A stretch of DNA of 51,141 nucleotides from an uncultured Eubacteriales bacterium (GTDB lineage: Bacteria; Bacillota; Clostridia; Oscillospirales; Oscillospiraceae), in assembly GCA_900546485.1 (NCBI GenBank), contig URDK01000007.1:1-51141 (forward strand), read 5' to 3'. A program made the position numbers and the translations under genes. The notes below the pieces were generated by a model. That model made no database searches. It had not been told where the DNA came from and saw only the letters and a program-made list of their open reading frames with translations. Position 1 is the stretch's first letter. Each line of letters starts with the position of its first letter. Shown here piece by piece: positions 7,538 to 15,862 of the stretch.

Positions 7538-8410
7538 ATGGAAAATATCAAGGGAATTATATCCAATGCCATAAACTATATGAAGACCGCGCAGGTCTCT
7601 GATATCATCGATATCATCCTCGTCGCCGTGCTCATATACGTCGCAATAGGGCTAATTCGCCGCACAAATACAACGCGTTTGGCCCGCGGCATAGTTTTCA
7701 TCCTGCTTGCTCTCTGGCTGTCTGACCTTTTCAAATTCAGGATGATAAACTCCCTGCTGAAGACGACAGTGGAGCTCGGCTTTATTGCGCTGGTCATCAT
7801 ATTCCAGCCGGAACTGCGCCGCCTGCTTGAGCGCATGGGCAGCGGCAGATTCATGTATTTCTTCGGCGGGAGTTCGGCGCCGCTGACCTTCGAGTCAGTG
7901 GTGAATCAGACCGTTCTGGCCTGCGCCTCCATGTCGGAGTCGCGTACCGGCGCGCTTATCGTCTTTGAACGCACGATAAGCCTCAATGAGCAGATGGCCA
8001 CCGGCACAATCGTCAACGCCGACGTCACCAGTGAGCTGCTGCGCAATATCTTTTTCGTAAAAGCTCCGCTGCATGACGGTGCCGCTATTGTGCGGGAGGG
8101 ACGTCTCGCCGCGGCGGGCTGTATGCTTCCGCTCTCGCAGAACGCCAGCCTGAGTAGTGATCTGGGCATGAGACACCGCGCGGGCATAGGTATGAGCGAG
8201 CACTCGGACGCCGTGGTCGTCATCGTCTCTGAGGAGACCGGAGCCATTTCCGTCGCCATGGACGGCATGCTCAAGCGCCATCTGACGCCGGACATGCTGG
8301 AGAAGATACTCAGGACAGAGCTGCTGCCCGAGTCCGACAATGAGCAGAAGCGCGGTATCCCCGGGCTCCTCGCCTCGCTCAAGTCCCTCAAGGTGAAGAA
8401 AAATGACTGA
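7538..8410 (+). CDS. cdaA: Diadenylate cyclase CdaA
   Basis: Makes cyclic di-AMP from two ATP molecules. The N-terminal 100 residues hold three hydrophobic membrane segments. These are followed by the DAC (DisA_N) domain with its two signature motifs, LHDGAAI (DGA near residue 180) and MRHRAGIGMSE (RHR near residue 212). Length is 290 residues, close to the usual 270-290. The gene overlaps cdaR by 8 bp. In other Firmicutes the CdaA-CdaR pair sits with glmM; glmM is not adjacent here. The second messenger controls potassium and osmolyte transport and cell wall balance. Confidence 0.96.
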   Translation: MENIKGIISNAINYMKTAQVSDIIDIILVAVLIYVAIGLIRRTNTTRLARGIVFILLALWLSDLFKFRMINSLLKTTVELGFIALVIIFQPELRRLLERMGSGRFMYFFGGSSAPLTFESVVNQTVLACASMSESRTGALIVFERTISLNEQMATGTIVNADVTSELLRNIFFVKAPLHDGAAIVREGRLAAAGCMLPLSQNASLSSDLGMRHRAGIGMSEHSDAVVVIVSEETGAISVAMDGMLKRHLTPDMLEKILRTELLPESDNEQKRGIPGLLASLKSLKVKKND

Positions 8411-9650
8411 GAAGAAAAAAAGCAAGCTGTTCGAAAACAAGATCTTCTGGGCCGTCGTTTCTCTGCTGGCCGCGCTCTTCATTTGGGTCTATGTAACCGG
8501 CACGCAAGAGGAGCCGATTGAGCTGTCTTTCAACAACGTCGAGGTCGTGTTTACCGGCGAGGACACGCTTCAGGCTTCGCGCGGCTATGTCATCAACAAT
8601 ATTAGCACGGAGACAGTTTCCGTAAAAATAAGCGGCACTCGCCGTAACATCGGCTCTCTGTCCGCTTCAGATATCAAGGCTACTATCGACGTTTCGCTCA
8701 TAAGCCAGACGGGCACGATAACCCAGTACTACACGCTGACCTATCCTGATGGCGTGGACGCGGATGCCGTGAGCATCGTTAGCAGCAATCCGAGCGTCAT
8801 CAGCTTCAATGTCACGCGCATGTCCACTAAGCAGGTCCCAGTCGAGGTCCAGTTCAAGGGCAGTACCGCCGAGGGATATATAGCCGGCGAGGTGGAGTAT
8901 GAGCCTAAGACCATTACCATCAGCGGCCCCGAGTCTGAGCTCGAGCAGATTGACCACGTCTACGCTGAAATAGGTGGGGACGAGCTCACCATGACTCGCA
9001 CAGCGGATGTGCCCTTCGTCCTCATGGACAAGAGCGGCAACGAGCTTTCCAGCGATGGCTTCGAGTTCGACGTCAGCACCATAAACGTTACCATCCCGAT
9101 AAGCATGATGAAGGAAGTCTCGCTCTACGTCCAGTGCATCTACGGCGCTGGCGCAACAGAGGAAAACACCTCCATTGAGATAGAGCCCTCCACCATCACC
9201 ATCTCCGGCGACACCTCAGTCGTCAGCGGCATAAACCGCATCGATATTGCCACCATAGACCTCACCGACTTTGCTCTCACGCTGCAGGACACCTACGCCA
9301 TACCGCTGCAAAACGGCGTTGAGAACGTGTCCGGTGTCACAAAGGCCGAAGTGACGATCGAGATACAAGGGGTTTCCACAAAGCAGTTCACGGTGACCAA
9401 CTTCAACTACACCGGACTGCCTGACGGATATTACGTCGAGGAGATAATAACCCAGAACCTCGAAGTCAAGGTGCGCGGAGCGCAGGACGTGCTCGACCAG
9501 ATACAGTCGTCCAACCTGCGAGCGGTTGCCGACCTCTCCGAGGTTACCCAGACAGGCATCATGTATGTGCCGGTCAAGGTTGAGCTCGACAGCTTTACAA
9601 ATGCCGGCGCCGTGGGCGAGTATATGATAGCAATACGCATAAGACGTTAG
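8403..9650 (+). CDS. cdaR: CdaR, YbbR-domain regulator of CdaA
   Basis: A 415-residue protein with a short Lys-rich N-terminus, one membrane anchor (about residues 11-30, FWAVVSLLAALFIWVYVTG) and an extracytoplasmic part made of YbbR repeats, about four copies. The repeats are recognisable by recurring TITISGPESELEQID-like and TIEIQG units. CdaR binds CdaA in the membrane and modulates its activity. The 8 bp overlap with cdaA fits production as a pair. It has no catalytic motif. Confidence 0.93.
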   Translation: MTEKKKSKLFENKIFWAVVSLLAALFIWVYVTGTQEEPIELSFNNVEVVFTGEDTLQASRGYVINNISTETVSVKISGTRRNIGSLSASDIKATIDVSLISQTGTITQYYTLTYPDGVDADAVSIVSSNPSVISFNVTRMSTKQVPVEVQFKGSTAEGYIAGEVEYEPKTITISGPESELEQIDHVYAEIGGDELTMTRTADVPFVLMDKSGNELSSDGFEFDVSTINVTIPISMMKEVSLYVQCIYGAGATEENTSIEIEPSTITISGDTSVVSGINRIDIATIDLTDFALTLQDTYAIPLQNGVENVSGVTKAEVTIEIQGVSTKQFTVTNFNYTGLPDGYYVEEIITQNLEVKVRGAQDVLDQIQSSNLRAVADLSEVTQTGIMYVPVKVELDSFTNAGAVGEYMIAIRIRR

Positions 9651-9661
9651 GAGGCGGGCAC

Positions 9662-10087
9662 TTGACCCAGTATGCTATAATCAAAAAACTGACCGGCCCG
9701 GACATGGCGGAGGTGGAGGTGCTCCGCGGCACAGCCTGCGGAGACGACTGCGGCAGCTGCGAAGTCTGCCACTACGCCTCCAAGATCCGTGTAGAGGCCA
9801 AAAACAACATAGGAGCACAGGTGGGCGACAGGGTGGAGATCGAAACCCAGACCTCCCGCGTACTGAGCGCGGCGGTGCTCGTCTATATCGTGCCCTTTGT
9901 GCTGTTCTTCATCGGCTACGCGATAGCTGCGGCGCTTAAAATGAGCGAGGGCTATTCGATGCTCATGAGCTTTGGCTTCTTCGCCGTGGGCTTTGTGGTC
10001 ATCGCCCTGGTTGGCCGCAGTCACAAAAAGAATCCCATAACCTATGAAATAACAAATATCATCGGATGCGGGGCTGAGAGCGTATGA
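9662..10087 (+). CDS. SoxR-reducing system protein RseC family
   Basis: A 141-residue membrane protein with four Cys in the cytoplasmic N-terminal part (CGDDCGSCEVC, residues about 25-35), as in RseC/Rnf-linked proteins. Two transmembrane helices follow (about 70-92 and 98-118). The start is TTG 9662, supported by GGAGG 7 bases upstream, straight after the cdaR stop. The family is often found near Rnf or redox regulators and may bind a metal or cluster; its role in Firmicutes is unsettled. It overlaps yicC by 4 bp. Confidence 0.85.
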   Translation: MTQYAIIKKLTGPDMAEVEVLRGTACGDDCGSCEVCHYASKIRVEAKNNIGAQVGDRVEIETQTSRVLSAAVLVYIVPFVLFFIGYAIAAALKMSEGYSMLMSFGFFAVGFVVIALVGRSHKKNPITYEITNIIGCGAESV

Positions 10088-10962
10088 TAAAAAGCATGAC
10101 CGGCTACGGCGGCGCCAAGGGCACCGTCGAGGGCCTTTCCATCAGCATCGAGCTCAAGAGTGTTAATAACCGCTATCTCGACGTGTCGGCCAAGCTCCCG
10201 CGCAGCTTTCTCTTTGCAGAGGAGCTGATAAAGGCCGCTGTCGGACGCCACATTTCGCGCGGCAAGGTAGACGTCTTCGTCTCTGTGGACGCTTCCGCCT
10301 CAGACGACATGGTCGTACGCGTAAATGAGCCGCTGCTGCGCGGATATATTGACGCGCTCGGCGCGGTAAGCGAGAAGTATGGCCTTGAAAACGACATGAC
10401 GCTCATGTCCATCTGCCGCCTGCCCGAGGTGCTGAGCACAGACCGGCGTGAACTGGATAACAGCGCTCTTGCTGAGGGTATCGGCGCCATACTTGAGACA
10501 GCGCTCACGGAATACGACGCCATGCGTCTGCGCGAGGGCGAGAAGCTCCGTGACGACGTCGTATCCAGATTGGACGAGATATCCCGCCTCACCGGCATCG
10601 TTGAGGCAGAGTCGCCTAAGACGGTGGCAGAGTATCGTGCGCGGCTGGAGCAGAAGCTCCAGGAGGTACTCGGCTCTGCCAACATTGACGAGAGCCGCAT
10701 CCTGACCGAAGCCGCCATCTTTGCGGACAAGGTTGCCGTGGACGAGGAGACGGTGCGTCTCCGCAGCCACGTCTCGCAGCTGCGCGGCCTGGCCGAAGGC
10801 GATTCGCCCGCTGGTCGGAAGATGGATTTCCTCATTCAGGAGCTCAACCGCGAGGCAAACACGATAGGCTCCAAGTGCCAGAACGCGGATATCGCGCACG
10901 TCGTTGTCGACCTCAAGGCCGAGATAGAAAAAATACGCGAGCAGATACAGAACGTGGAGTGA
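10084..10962 (+). CDS. yicC: YicC/YloC family endoribonuclease
   Basis: The N-terminus IKSMTGYGGAKGT and the middle VNNRYLDVSAKLPR are the family signature (YicC_N). The C-terminal DUF1732 part reads RLRSHVSQLRGL and GRKMDFLIQELNREANTIGSK, and is very conserved. The 292-residue length is normal. YicC proteins are reported to have endoribonuclease activity. The gene begins the block yicC-remA-gmk-rpoZ-priA-def-fmt, which has the same order in Bacillus. Confidence 0.94.
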   Translation: MIKSMTGYGGAKGTVEGLSISIELKSVNNRYLDVSAKLPRSFLFAEELIKAAVGRHISRGKVDVFVSVDASASDDMVVRVNEPLLRGYIDALGAVSEKYGLENDMTLMSICRLPEVLSTDRRELDNSALAEGIGAILETALTEYDAMRLREGEKLRDDVVSRLDEISRLTGIVEAESPKTVAEYRARLEQKLQEVLGSANIDESRILTEAAIFADKVAVDEETVRLRSHVSQLRGLAEGDSPAGRKMDFLIQELNREANTIGSKCQNADIAHVVVDLKAEIEKIREQIQNVE

Positions 10963-10966
10963 GCGC

Positions 10967-11233
10967 ATGAAGCTGATAAACATAGGCTTTGGCAGTCTCA
11001 TAGCGGCAGAGCGGCTGATATCGGTCCTCTCGCCGGATTCCGCGCCTATAAAGCGTATGATACAGGACACGCGCGAGCGCGGATTGCTTGTGGATGCGAG
11101 TTACGGCCGTAAGACAAAATCGGTGCTGGTAACGGACGGAGGCTATCTGTTCCTGTCCGCACTGGCACCGGAGACCGTGGCCGCCCGTGCGGGCAGTCCG
11201 ATCGTGCAGGAAAGCGGGGATGAGGATGAATAA
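10967..11233 (+). CDS. remA: RemA family regulator (DUF370)
   Basis: An 88-residue DNA-binding protein with the conserved N-terminus LINIGFGSLIAAERLISVL and the central RERGLLVDASYGRKTKSVL. In Bacillus RemA activates biofilm matrix and osmoprotection genes by forming DNA-wrapping rings. The last 15 residues are acidic and variable. It sits 4 bp after yicC and overlaps gmk. Confidence 0.93.
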   Translation: MKLINIGFGSLIAAERLISVLSPDSAPIKRMIQDTRERGLLVDASYGRKTKSVLVTDGGYLFLSALAPETVAARAGSPIVQESGDEDE

Positions 11234-11840
11234 CGAGGAAAAGGGCAAGCTCCTTGTGATATCCGGGCCCTCGGGCGCGGGCAAGAGCACTGTCATCGGC
11301 AAGCTGATGGATATGCGCGACGACGTCTGCTTCTCAGTTTCGGTGACTACGCGTCAGGCTCGTCCGAACGAGGAAGAGGGCAAGGATTACTTCTTTGTGA
11401 CGCCGCAGCGTTTTCAGGAGCTGGCCGAAGGCGGCTTCCTGCTGGAGCATGCAGAGTACGTCGGCAACCGCTACGGTACGCCGCGCGGATATGTAGAGAG
11501 CCGTCTGCTGGAGGGCAAAAGCGTGGTGCTCGATATCGAGGTCCAGGGCGCGGCGCAGGTGCAGCGCAACTGCCCGGACGCGGTGACGGTGTTCATATTG
11601 CCGCCCTCGGGCGAAGAGCTGGAGCGCAGGCTTCGGCACAGGAACACCGACTCCGATGAGAAGATACGCGAGCGTTTGCTTCAGGCCAAGCGTGAGTGCG
11701 CAGAGGCCGGAAAATACGGTTACATCGTAGTAAACGATGACCCGGACCGCGCCGCAAAAGAACTTGACTCCATACTAACCGCCGAAAAGTGCAGAACGGC
11801 GGACAGAATAAAACTTGTTACAGAGGTGCTTATATCATGA
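11226..11840 (+). CDS. gmk: Guanylate kinase
   Basis: Phosphorylates GMP with ATP. The P-loop is SGPSGAGKST near residue 12; the GMP-binding motif VSVTTRQARPNEEEGKDYFF and VLDIEVQGAAQV follow. Length is 204 residues. ATG 11226 (MNNEEK) is preferred; ATG 11220, two codons upstream, is also possible because both stand within reach of AGGAAAG. The start at 11187 would add residues encoded inside remA. It overlaps remA by 8 bp and rpoZ by 4 bp. Confidence 0.95.
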   Translation: MNNEEKGKLLVISGPSGAGKSTVIGKLMDMRDDVCFSVSVTTRQARPNEEEGKDYFFVTPQRFQELAEGGFLLEHAEYVGNRYGTPRGYVESRLLEGKSVVLDIEVQGAAQVQRNCPDAVTVFILPPSGEELERRLRHRNTDSDEKIRERLLQAKRECAEAGKYGYIVVNDDPDRAAKELDSILTAEKCRTADRIKLVTEVLIS

Positions 11841-12097
11841 TGCTCTATCCCCCCATGTCCGAGCTTGTCGACAAGGTCGGCAGCCGTTATCTTCTTGTAA
11901 ATCTCGTTGCCCGCCGAGCCAGGGACATTTCCCAGAAGGCGGAGGAGGAAGGCGAGAGCCTTGACAGAAAGCCCATTTCCACGGCGATAGACGAGGTCTA
12001 CACCGGAAAGCTCACAATAACGAGCATGGGTGACTCCGAGGACGAGGCGGAGCCTGAGGCCGCTGCTGAGGCGGAAACCGAGGAAACAGAAGAGTAA
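11837..12097 (+). CDS. rpoZ: RNA polymerase omega subunit
   Basis: An 86-residue protein beginning MMLYPPMSELVDKVGSRYLLVNLVARRAR (first residues shown as MMLYPPMSEL), the omega pattern in which RY-LV---A-RAR contacts the beta' subunit. The last 25 residues are almost all Glu, Ala and Thr, an acidic tail common in Clostridia. Start ATG 11837 overlaps the gmk stop; ATG 11840 is equally possible. The position after gmk is the usual one. Confidence 0.94.
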   Translation: MMLYPPMSELVDKVGSRYLLVNLVARRARDISQKAEEEGESLDRKPISTAIDEVYTGKLTITSMGDSEDEAEPEAAAEAETEETEE

Positions 12098-12105
12098 AAA
12101 GGCTG

Positions 12106-12136
12106 AGGCGGGGCAATGCCCCGCCTGGCCTCTTTT
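12106..12136 (+). terminator. Terminator-like hairpin between rpoZ and priA
   Basis: A 9 bp GC-rich stem (AGGCGGGGC at 12106-12114 with GCCCCGCCT at 12118-12126) with a 3-base loop is followed by GGCC and TCTTTT. It sits only 13 bases before the priA start codon, so it may lower rather than stop transcription into priA. Confidence 0.65.
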
Positions 12137-12148
12137 GGGAGGAGTAGC

Positions 12149-14398
12149 ATGCCGGACGTCACAATAGCAAAGATAGCCGTGTCCGGCATACCATTCCGGC
12201 TGGACAAACCCTTTGATTATGCCATACCGTTCGAGCTTGCGGAGCATGTACGTCCAGGCGTACGCGTGGAGGTGCCATTCACAAGGGCAAACAGGCGTAC
12301 AGAGGGCATAGTTCTCGCACTGGCGTCCGTGAGCGCCTACGAAAAGCTCAAGCCGATTTCCGCCGTGCTCGATGAGACGCCTATACTGACGAGCGCTCAG
12401 ATCAAGCTCGCGCTTTGGATGCATGATCGCTTTTTCTGCACGGTATACGAGGCAGTAAAGGCGATGCTTCCCGCGGGGCTTTGGTTCAAGGACGGAAAGC
12501 GCCGCGTCAGCGACAAATACGTTACCATGGCCGCTCTTGCCGTTCCGACGGAGGAGGCCGCGGCCGCTGCGGAGCAGAAACGCAGACGCGCCCCGCAGCA
12601 GTCTGAGCTGCTTCGTACGCTCTGCGCCATAGGCCGTGCGGCCCTGCCTGACCTTCGCGAGTTCACCGGCGCCTCACTGCAATCTGTGCGCGCCCTGCGC
12701 GACGCAGGCTTCATAAGCCTCGAGGACGTGCCGGTGTACCGACGCCCTGAGACCCCGGTCGGAGATAGGGCACCTTTGCCTGTGCTCAATACGGAACAGT
12801 CGGCGGCTTTTAACGGTATATTGAAGCTTGCCGATGGTAAAAAGGCCGCGGGTGCGCTGCTCTTCGGCGTCACAGGCAGCGGCAAGACCACGATTTACAT
12901 CCGACTTATCGCAGAAATGCGAAATCGCGGCAAAACGGCGATAATGCTTGTCCCCGAGATAGCACTTACACCGCAGATGCTGCGCACCTTCTCCTCACAC
13001 TTTGGCGACGATATTGCTGTTTTACACTCCAGCCTTTCGGCGGGCGAGCGCCTCGACGAGTGGCGGCGCATCAAAAACGGCGAAGCCGGCGTCGTCATCG
13101 GAACGCGCAGCGCTATCTTTGCCCCGGCTGAGAACCTCGGAATAATAATAATCGACGAGGAGCAGGAGGACAGCTACAAGTCCGAGAACGCCCCTCGCTA
13201 TCACGCGCGCGACGTGGCAAAATTCCGATGCGCGCAGGATAACGCGCTGCTGCTGCTCGGCTCGGCCACCCCGGACGTCGAGAGCCGCTGGCGAGCGGAG
13301 CAGGGGAGCTATGCATATTTTGCGCTGCCCAGGCGCTTTAATGAACGCGCCATGCCCAGTGTCGAGATAGTTGACATGAAGCGCGAACTCCGCCACGGCA
13401 ACGGCGGCAGCATCAGCGAAAGGCTCCGCTCCGAGATATCGGAAAACCTCGAGCGCGGAGAGCAGAGCATACTCTTTCTCAACCGTCGAGGCGCAAACAA
13501 GCTGATAACCTGCGTTGACTGCGGCTTCACATATAGCTGCCCCAACTGCAGCGTAAGCCTGACCTATCACAGCTTCAGCCGACGCCTTATGTGCCACCAC
13601 TGCGGACACACGCAGCGGCTCGACGAGCACTGTCCGGAGTGCGGCGGAACTCTCAAATATGTCGGCACAGGTACGCAGAAGCTTGAGGAGGAGCTGCACG
13701 AGCTCTTTCCGGGCGTTGGCGTCCTGCGAATGGATACCGACACCGTTGCTCCCGCAGGCGGGCACGACGTACTGCTCGAGCGTTTCGGCTCTGAGCGCAT
13801 TCCCATCATGGTCGGCACGCAGATGGTCACAAAGGGCTTGAACTTTGAGAACGTTACCCTGGTCGGCGTTATCTCCGCCGATCAGAGTCTCTACGCAGGC
13901 GACTACCGGGCAACGGAACGCACCTTTTCGCTTATAACCCAGGTCGTCGGCCGCTCGGGACGCTTTGAAAAACCCGGACGCGCCGTAATTCAGACCTTTA
14001 CGCCTGAGAATGAGACGATACGTCAGGCAGCGAGACAGGACTATGAGAGCTTTTACCACGCAGAGATAGAGCTCCGCCGCCTTCAGGCCCTGCCTCCGTT
14101 CACAGAATTGCTATGCGTCACCATGTCTGGCGCTGAAGAGTCGCTCGTGCTGGGCTGCGCGGCAAAGGCACGAGACGAATTGGCTGCTGCTACACGGTTC
14201 GAAACCGGTGTCCGCGTGCTTGGACCGGCCCCGCTCTCGGTGCTGAGGGTGAACAACAATTACCGCTACCGCGTGACGCTTTGCGCCCCGCCGGGCAGGG
14301 GACTGCGCCGGCTGGTCGCCGACATCGTTTCGCGCTACTCAACAGATAAACAGTTTCGGGGCGTGTCGGTATACGCGGACACGAATCCCTCGGATTAG
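12149..14398 (+). CDS. priA: Primosomal protein N' (replication restart helicase PriA)
   Basis: A 3'-5' DNA helicase that reloads the replisome at stalled forks. An N-terminal DNA-binding domain is followed by the Walker A motif GVTGSGKT (near residue 245) and Walker B IIIDEEQEDSYK. HARDVAKFR and the zinc-binding cysteine array CVDCGFTYSCPNC...CHHCG...CPECGG lie between the helicase lobes, then GTQMVTKGLNFENVTLV. The length of 749 residues is normal. ATG 12149 is chosen because GGGAGGAG lies 5 bases before it and the protein then starts with the family-like PDVTIAKIAV. The ATG at 12116 lies inside the upstream hairpin. Confidence 0.96.
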   Translation: MPDVTIAKIAVSGIPFRLDKPFDYAIPFELAEHVRPGVRVEVPFTRANRRTEGIVLALASVSAYEKLKPISAVLDETPILTSAQIKLALWMHDRFFCTVYEAVKAMLPAGLWFKDGKRRVSDKYVTMAALAVPTEEAAAAAEQKRRRAPQQSELLRTLCAIGRAALPDLREFTGASLQSVRALRDAGFISLEDVPVYRRPETPVGDRAPLPVLNTEQSAAFNGILKLADGKKAAGALLFGVTGSGKTTIYIRLIAEMRNRGKTAIMLVPEIALTPQMLRTFSSHFGDDIAVLHSSLSAGERLDEWRRIKNGEAGVVIGTRSAIFAPAENLGIIIIDEEQEDSYKSENAPRYHARDVAKFRCAQDNALLLLGSATPDVESRWRAEQGSYAYFALPRRFNERAMPSVEIVDMKRELRHGNGGSISERLRSEISENLERGEQSILFLNRRGANKLITCVDCGFTYSCPNCSVSLTYHSFSRRLMCHHCGHTQRLDEHCPECGGTLKYVGTGTQKLEEELHELFPGVGVLRMDTDTVAPAGGHDVLLERFGSERIPIMVGTQMVTKGLNFENVTLVGVISADQSLYAGDYRATERTFSLITQVVGRSGRFEKPGRAVIQTFTPENETIRQAARQDYESFYHAEIELRRLQALPPFTELLCVTMSGAEESLVLGCAAKARDELAAATRFETGVRVLGPAPLSVLRVNNNYRYRVTLCAPPGRGLRRLVADIVSRYSTDKQFRGVSVYADTNPSD

Positions 14399-14408
14399 GA
14401 GGATACCA

Positions 14409-14939
14409 ATGGCTCTCAGAAAGATACTTACCAGCGAGGACAAAGCGCTCTATAAGCGCTGCCGCGAGGTCACCAGCTTTGATGACAGGCTCCACACCCT
14501 GCTTGACGACATGCGCGATACGCTTATGCAGGCGGACGGTGTCGGCCTTGCCGCACCGCAGGTGGGCGTGCTGCGCCGAGCAGTGATCGTGCTTGAGACC
14601 AACGTCCCCGAGGGCGAGCAGCCCTATGTTATTGAGCTCATAAACCCGGAAATCGTTGAGAGCTCCGGCGAGCAGTGCGGCCCGGAGGGCTGCCTATCCG
14701 TGCCTGGCAGGTACGGCCTTGTAGAGCGGCCCATGGAGGTTACCGTGAGGGCCCAGGACAGGGACGGAAATCCCTTCGAAGCCAAGGGCACGGGGCTGAC
14801 TGCCAGATGCTTCTGCCACGAGATCGACCATCTCGATGGCGTTGTCTTCACCTCCCGCGCTGAGCGGATGCTGACGGATGAGGAGCTCGAGACCGGAAGC
14901 TGGATGGAAGATGAGGACGGGGAGGACGAGGTCGAATGA
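14409..14939 (+). CDS. def: Peptide deformylase
   Basis: Removes the formyl group from new N-termini using a metal ion. All three motifs are present: GVGLAAPQVG, EGCLSVPG (metal Cys) and CHEIDHLDG (HEXXH-type with Glu). Length is 176 residues; the last 20 residues are acidic and outside the domain. AGGAGG lies before ATG 14409. It overlaps fmt by 4 bp, so formylation and deformylation enzymes are made together. Confidence 0.97.
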   Translation: MALRKILTSEDKALYKRCREVTSFDDRLHTLLDDMRDTLMQADGVGLAAPQVGVLRRAVIVLETNVPEGEQPYVIELINPEIVESSGEQCGPEGCLSVPGRYGLVERPMEVTVRAQDRDGNPFEAKGTGLTARCFCHEIDHLDGVVFTSRAERMLTDEELETGSWMEDEDGEDEVE

Positions 14940-15862
14940 GCCTCCGCGTAGTTTTCATGGGAACGCCGGACTTCGCCTCGGCTTCACTCCAGGCTCTGCT
15001 GGACGCGGGTTTTGAGGTCGCGGCGGTTTTCACCCAGCCGGACAAGCCCCGTGACCGGGGAATGAAGAACGCATTCTCTCCAGTAAAGGCCCTGGCGATT
15101 GAGCGCGGGCTTGAAGTATACCAGCCCGCAAGTATGCGCACACCCGAGGCAGCCGAGACTCTGCGCAGTCTCAAGCCGGATGTGCTGGCTGTTGTGGCCT
15201 ATGGTAAGATACTGCCCGACGAGGTGCTGGCCATCCCGCGCCTCGGCAGCGTGAACGTGCACGGCTCGCTGCTGCCCAAATACCGCGGCGCCGCCCCCAT
15301 ACAGTGGGCGGTGCTCAACGGCGATGAGGTGAGCGGCGTCAGCACGATGTATCTCGCTCACGACATGGACGCGGGCGACGTCATATACACTGAGGAGACG
15401 CCGATAGGCGAATATGAGACGGCAGGCGAGCTCTTCGACCGCCTTGCGGACATGGGCGCAAAGCTGCTTGTCAGAACCCTGCATGATATCGAAGCCGGTA
15501 CGGCTCCGCGTACCCCGCAGGAGCACGAGAAGGCGAGCTATGTGAAGCAGCTGGACAAGAGCATCTGCCCCATAGACTGGACGCGCAGCCCGCGAGAGGT
15601 CATAAAGCATATCTGCGGCCTCAATCCCTGGCCCGTCGCTACGATGACCGTCGGCGGCGACACGCTCAAAGTCTACAAGGCCGAATATACCGAAACCAGG
15701 ACTGATAAGGCCCCGGGCAGTGTGGTTTCCGCCGGCAAGGCCGGGCTGGAGATAGCCTGCGGCGGTGGACGTACCGTAATGGTGACGGAGCTCCAGGCCC
15801 CTGGCAAACGCCGCATGGAGGCATCCGCCTGGCTGCTCGGACACCCGGTGAAGGTGGAATGA
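14936..15862 (+). CDS. fmt: Methionyl-tRNA formyltransferase
   Basis: Formylates initiator Met-tRNA with 10-formyl-THF. The N-terminal domain begins RVVFMGTPDFASASLQAL and carries the catalytic block VNVHGSLLPKYRGAAPIQWA, with YLAHDMDAGDVI downstream. The C-terminal OB-like domain contains the ICGLNPWPVA segment. The 308-residue length is normal. It is coupled by 4 bp overlaps to def before and rsmB after. Confidence 0.97.
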   Translation: MSLRVVFMGTPDFASASLQALLDAGFEVAAVFTQPDKPRDRGMKNAFSPVKALAIERGLEVYQPASMRTPEAAETLRSLKPDVLAVVAYGKILPDEVLAIPRLGSVNVHGSLLPKYRGAAPIQWAVLNGDEVSGVSTMYLAHDMDAGDVIYTEETPIGEYETAGELFDRLADMGAKLLVRTLHDIEAGTAPRTPQEHEKASYVKQLDKSICPIDWTRSPREVIKHICGLNPWPVATMTVGGDTLKVYKAEYTETRTDKAPGSVVSAGKAGLEIACGGGRTVMVTELQAPGKRRMEASAWLLGHPVKVE

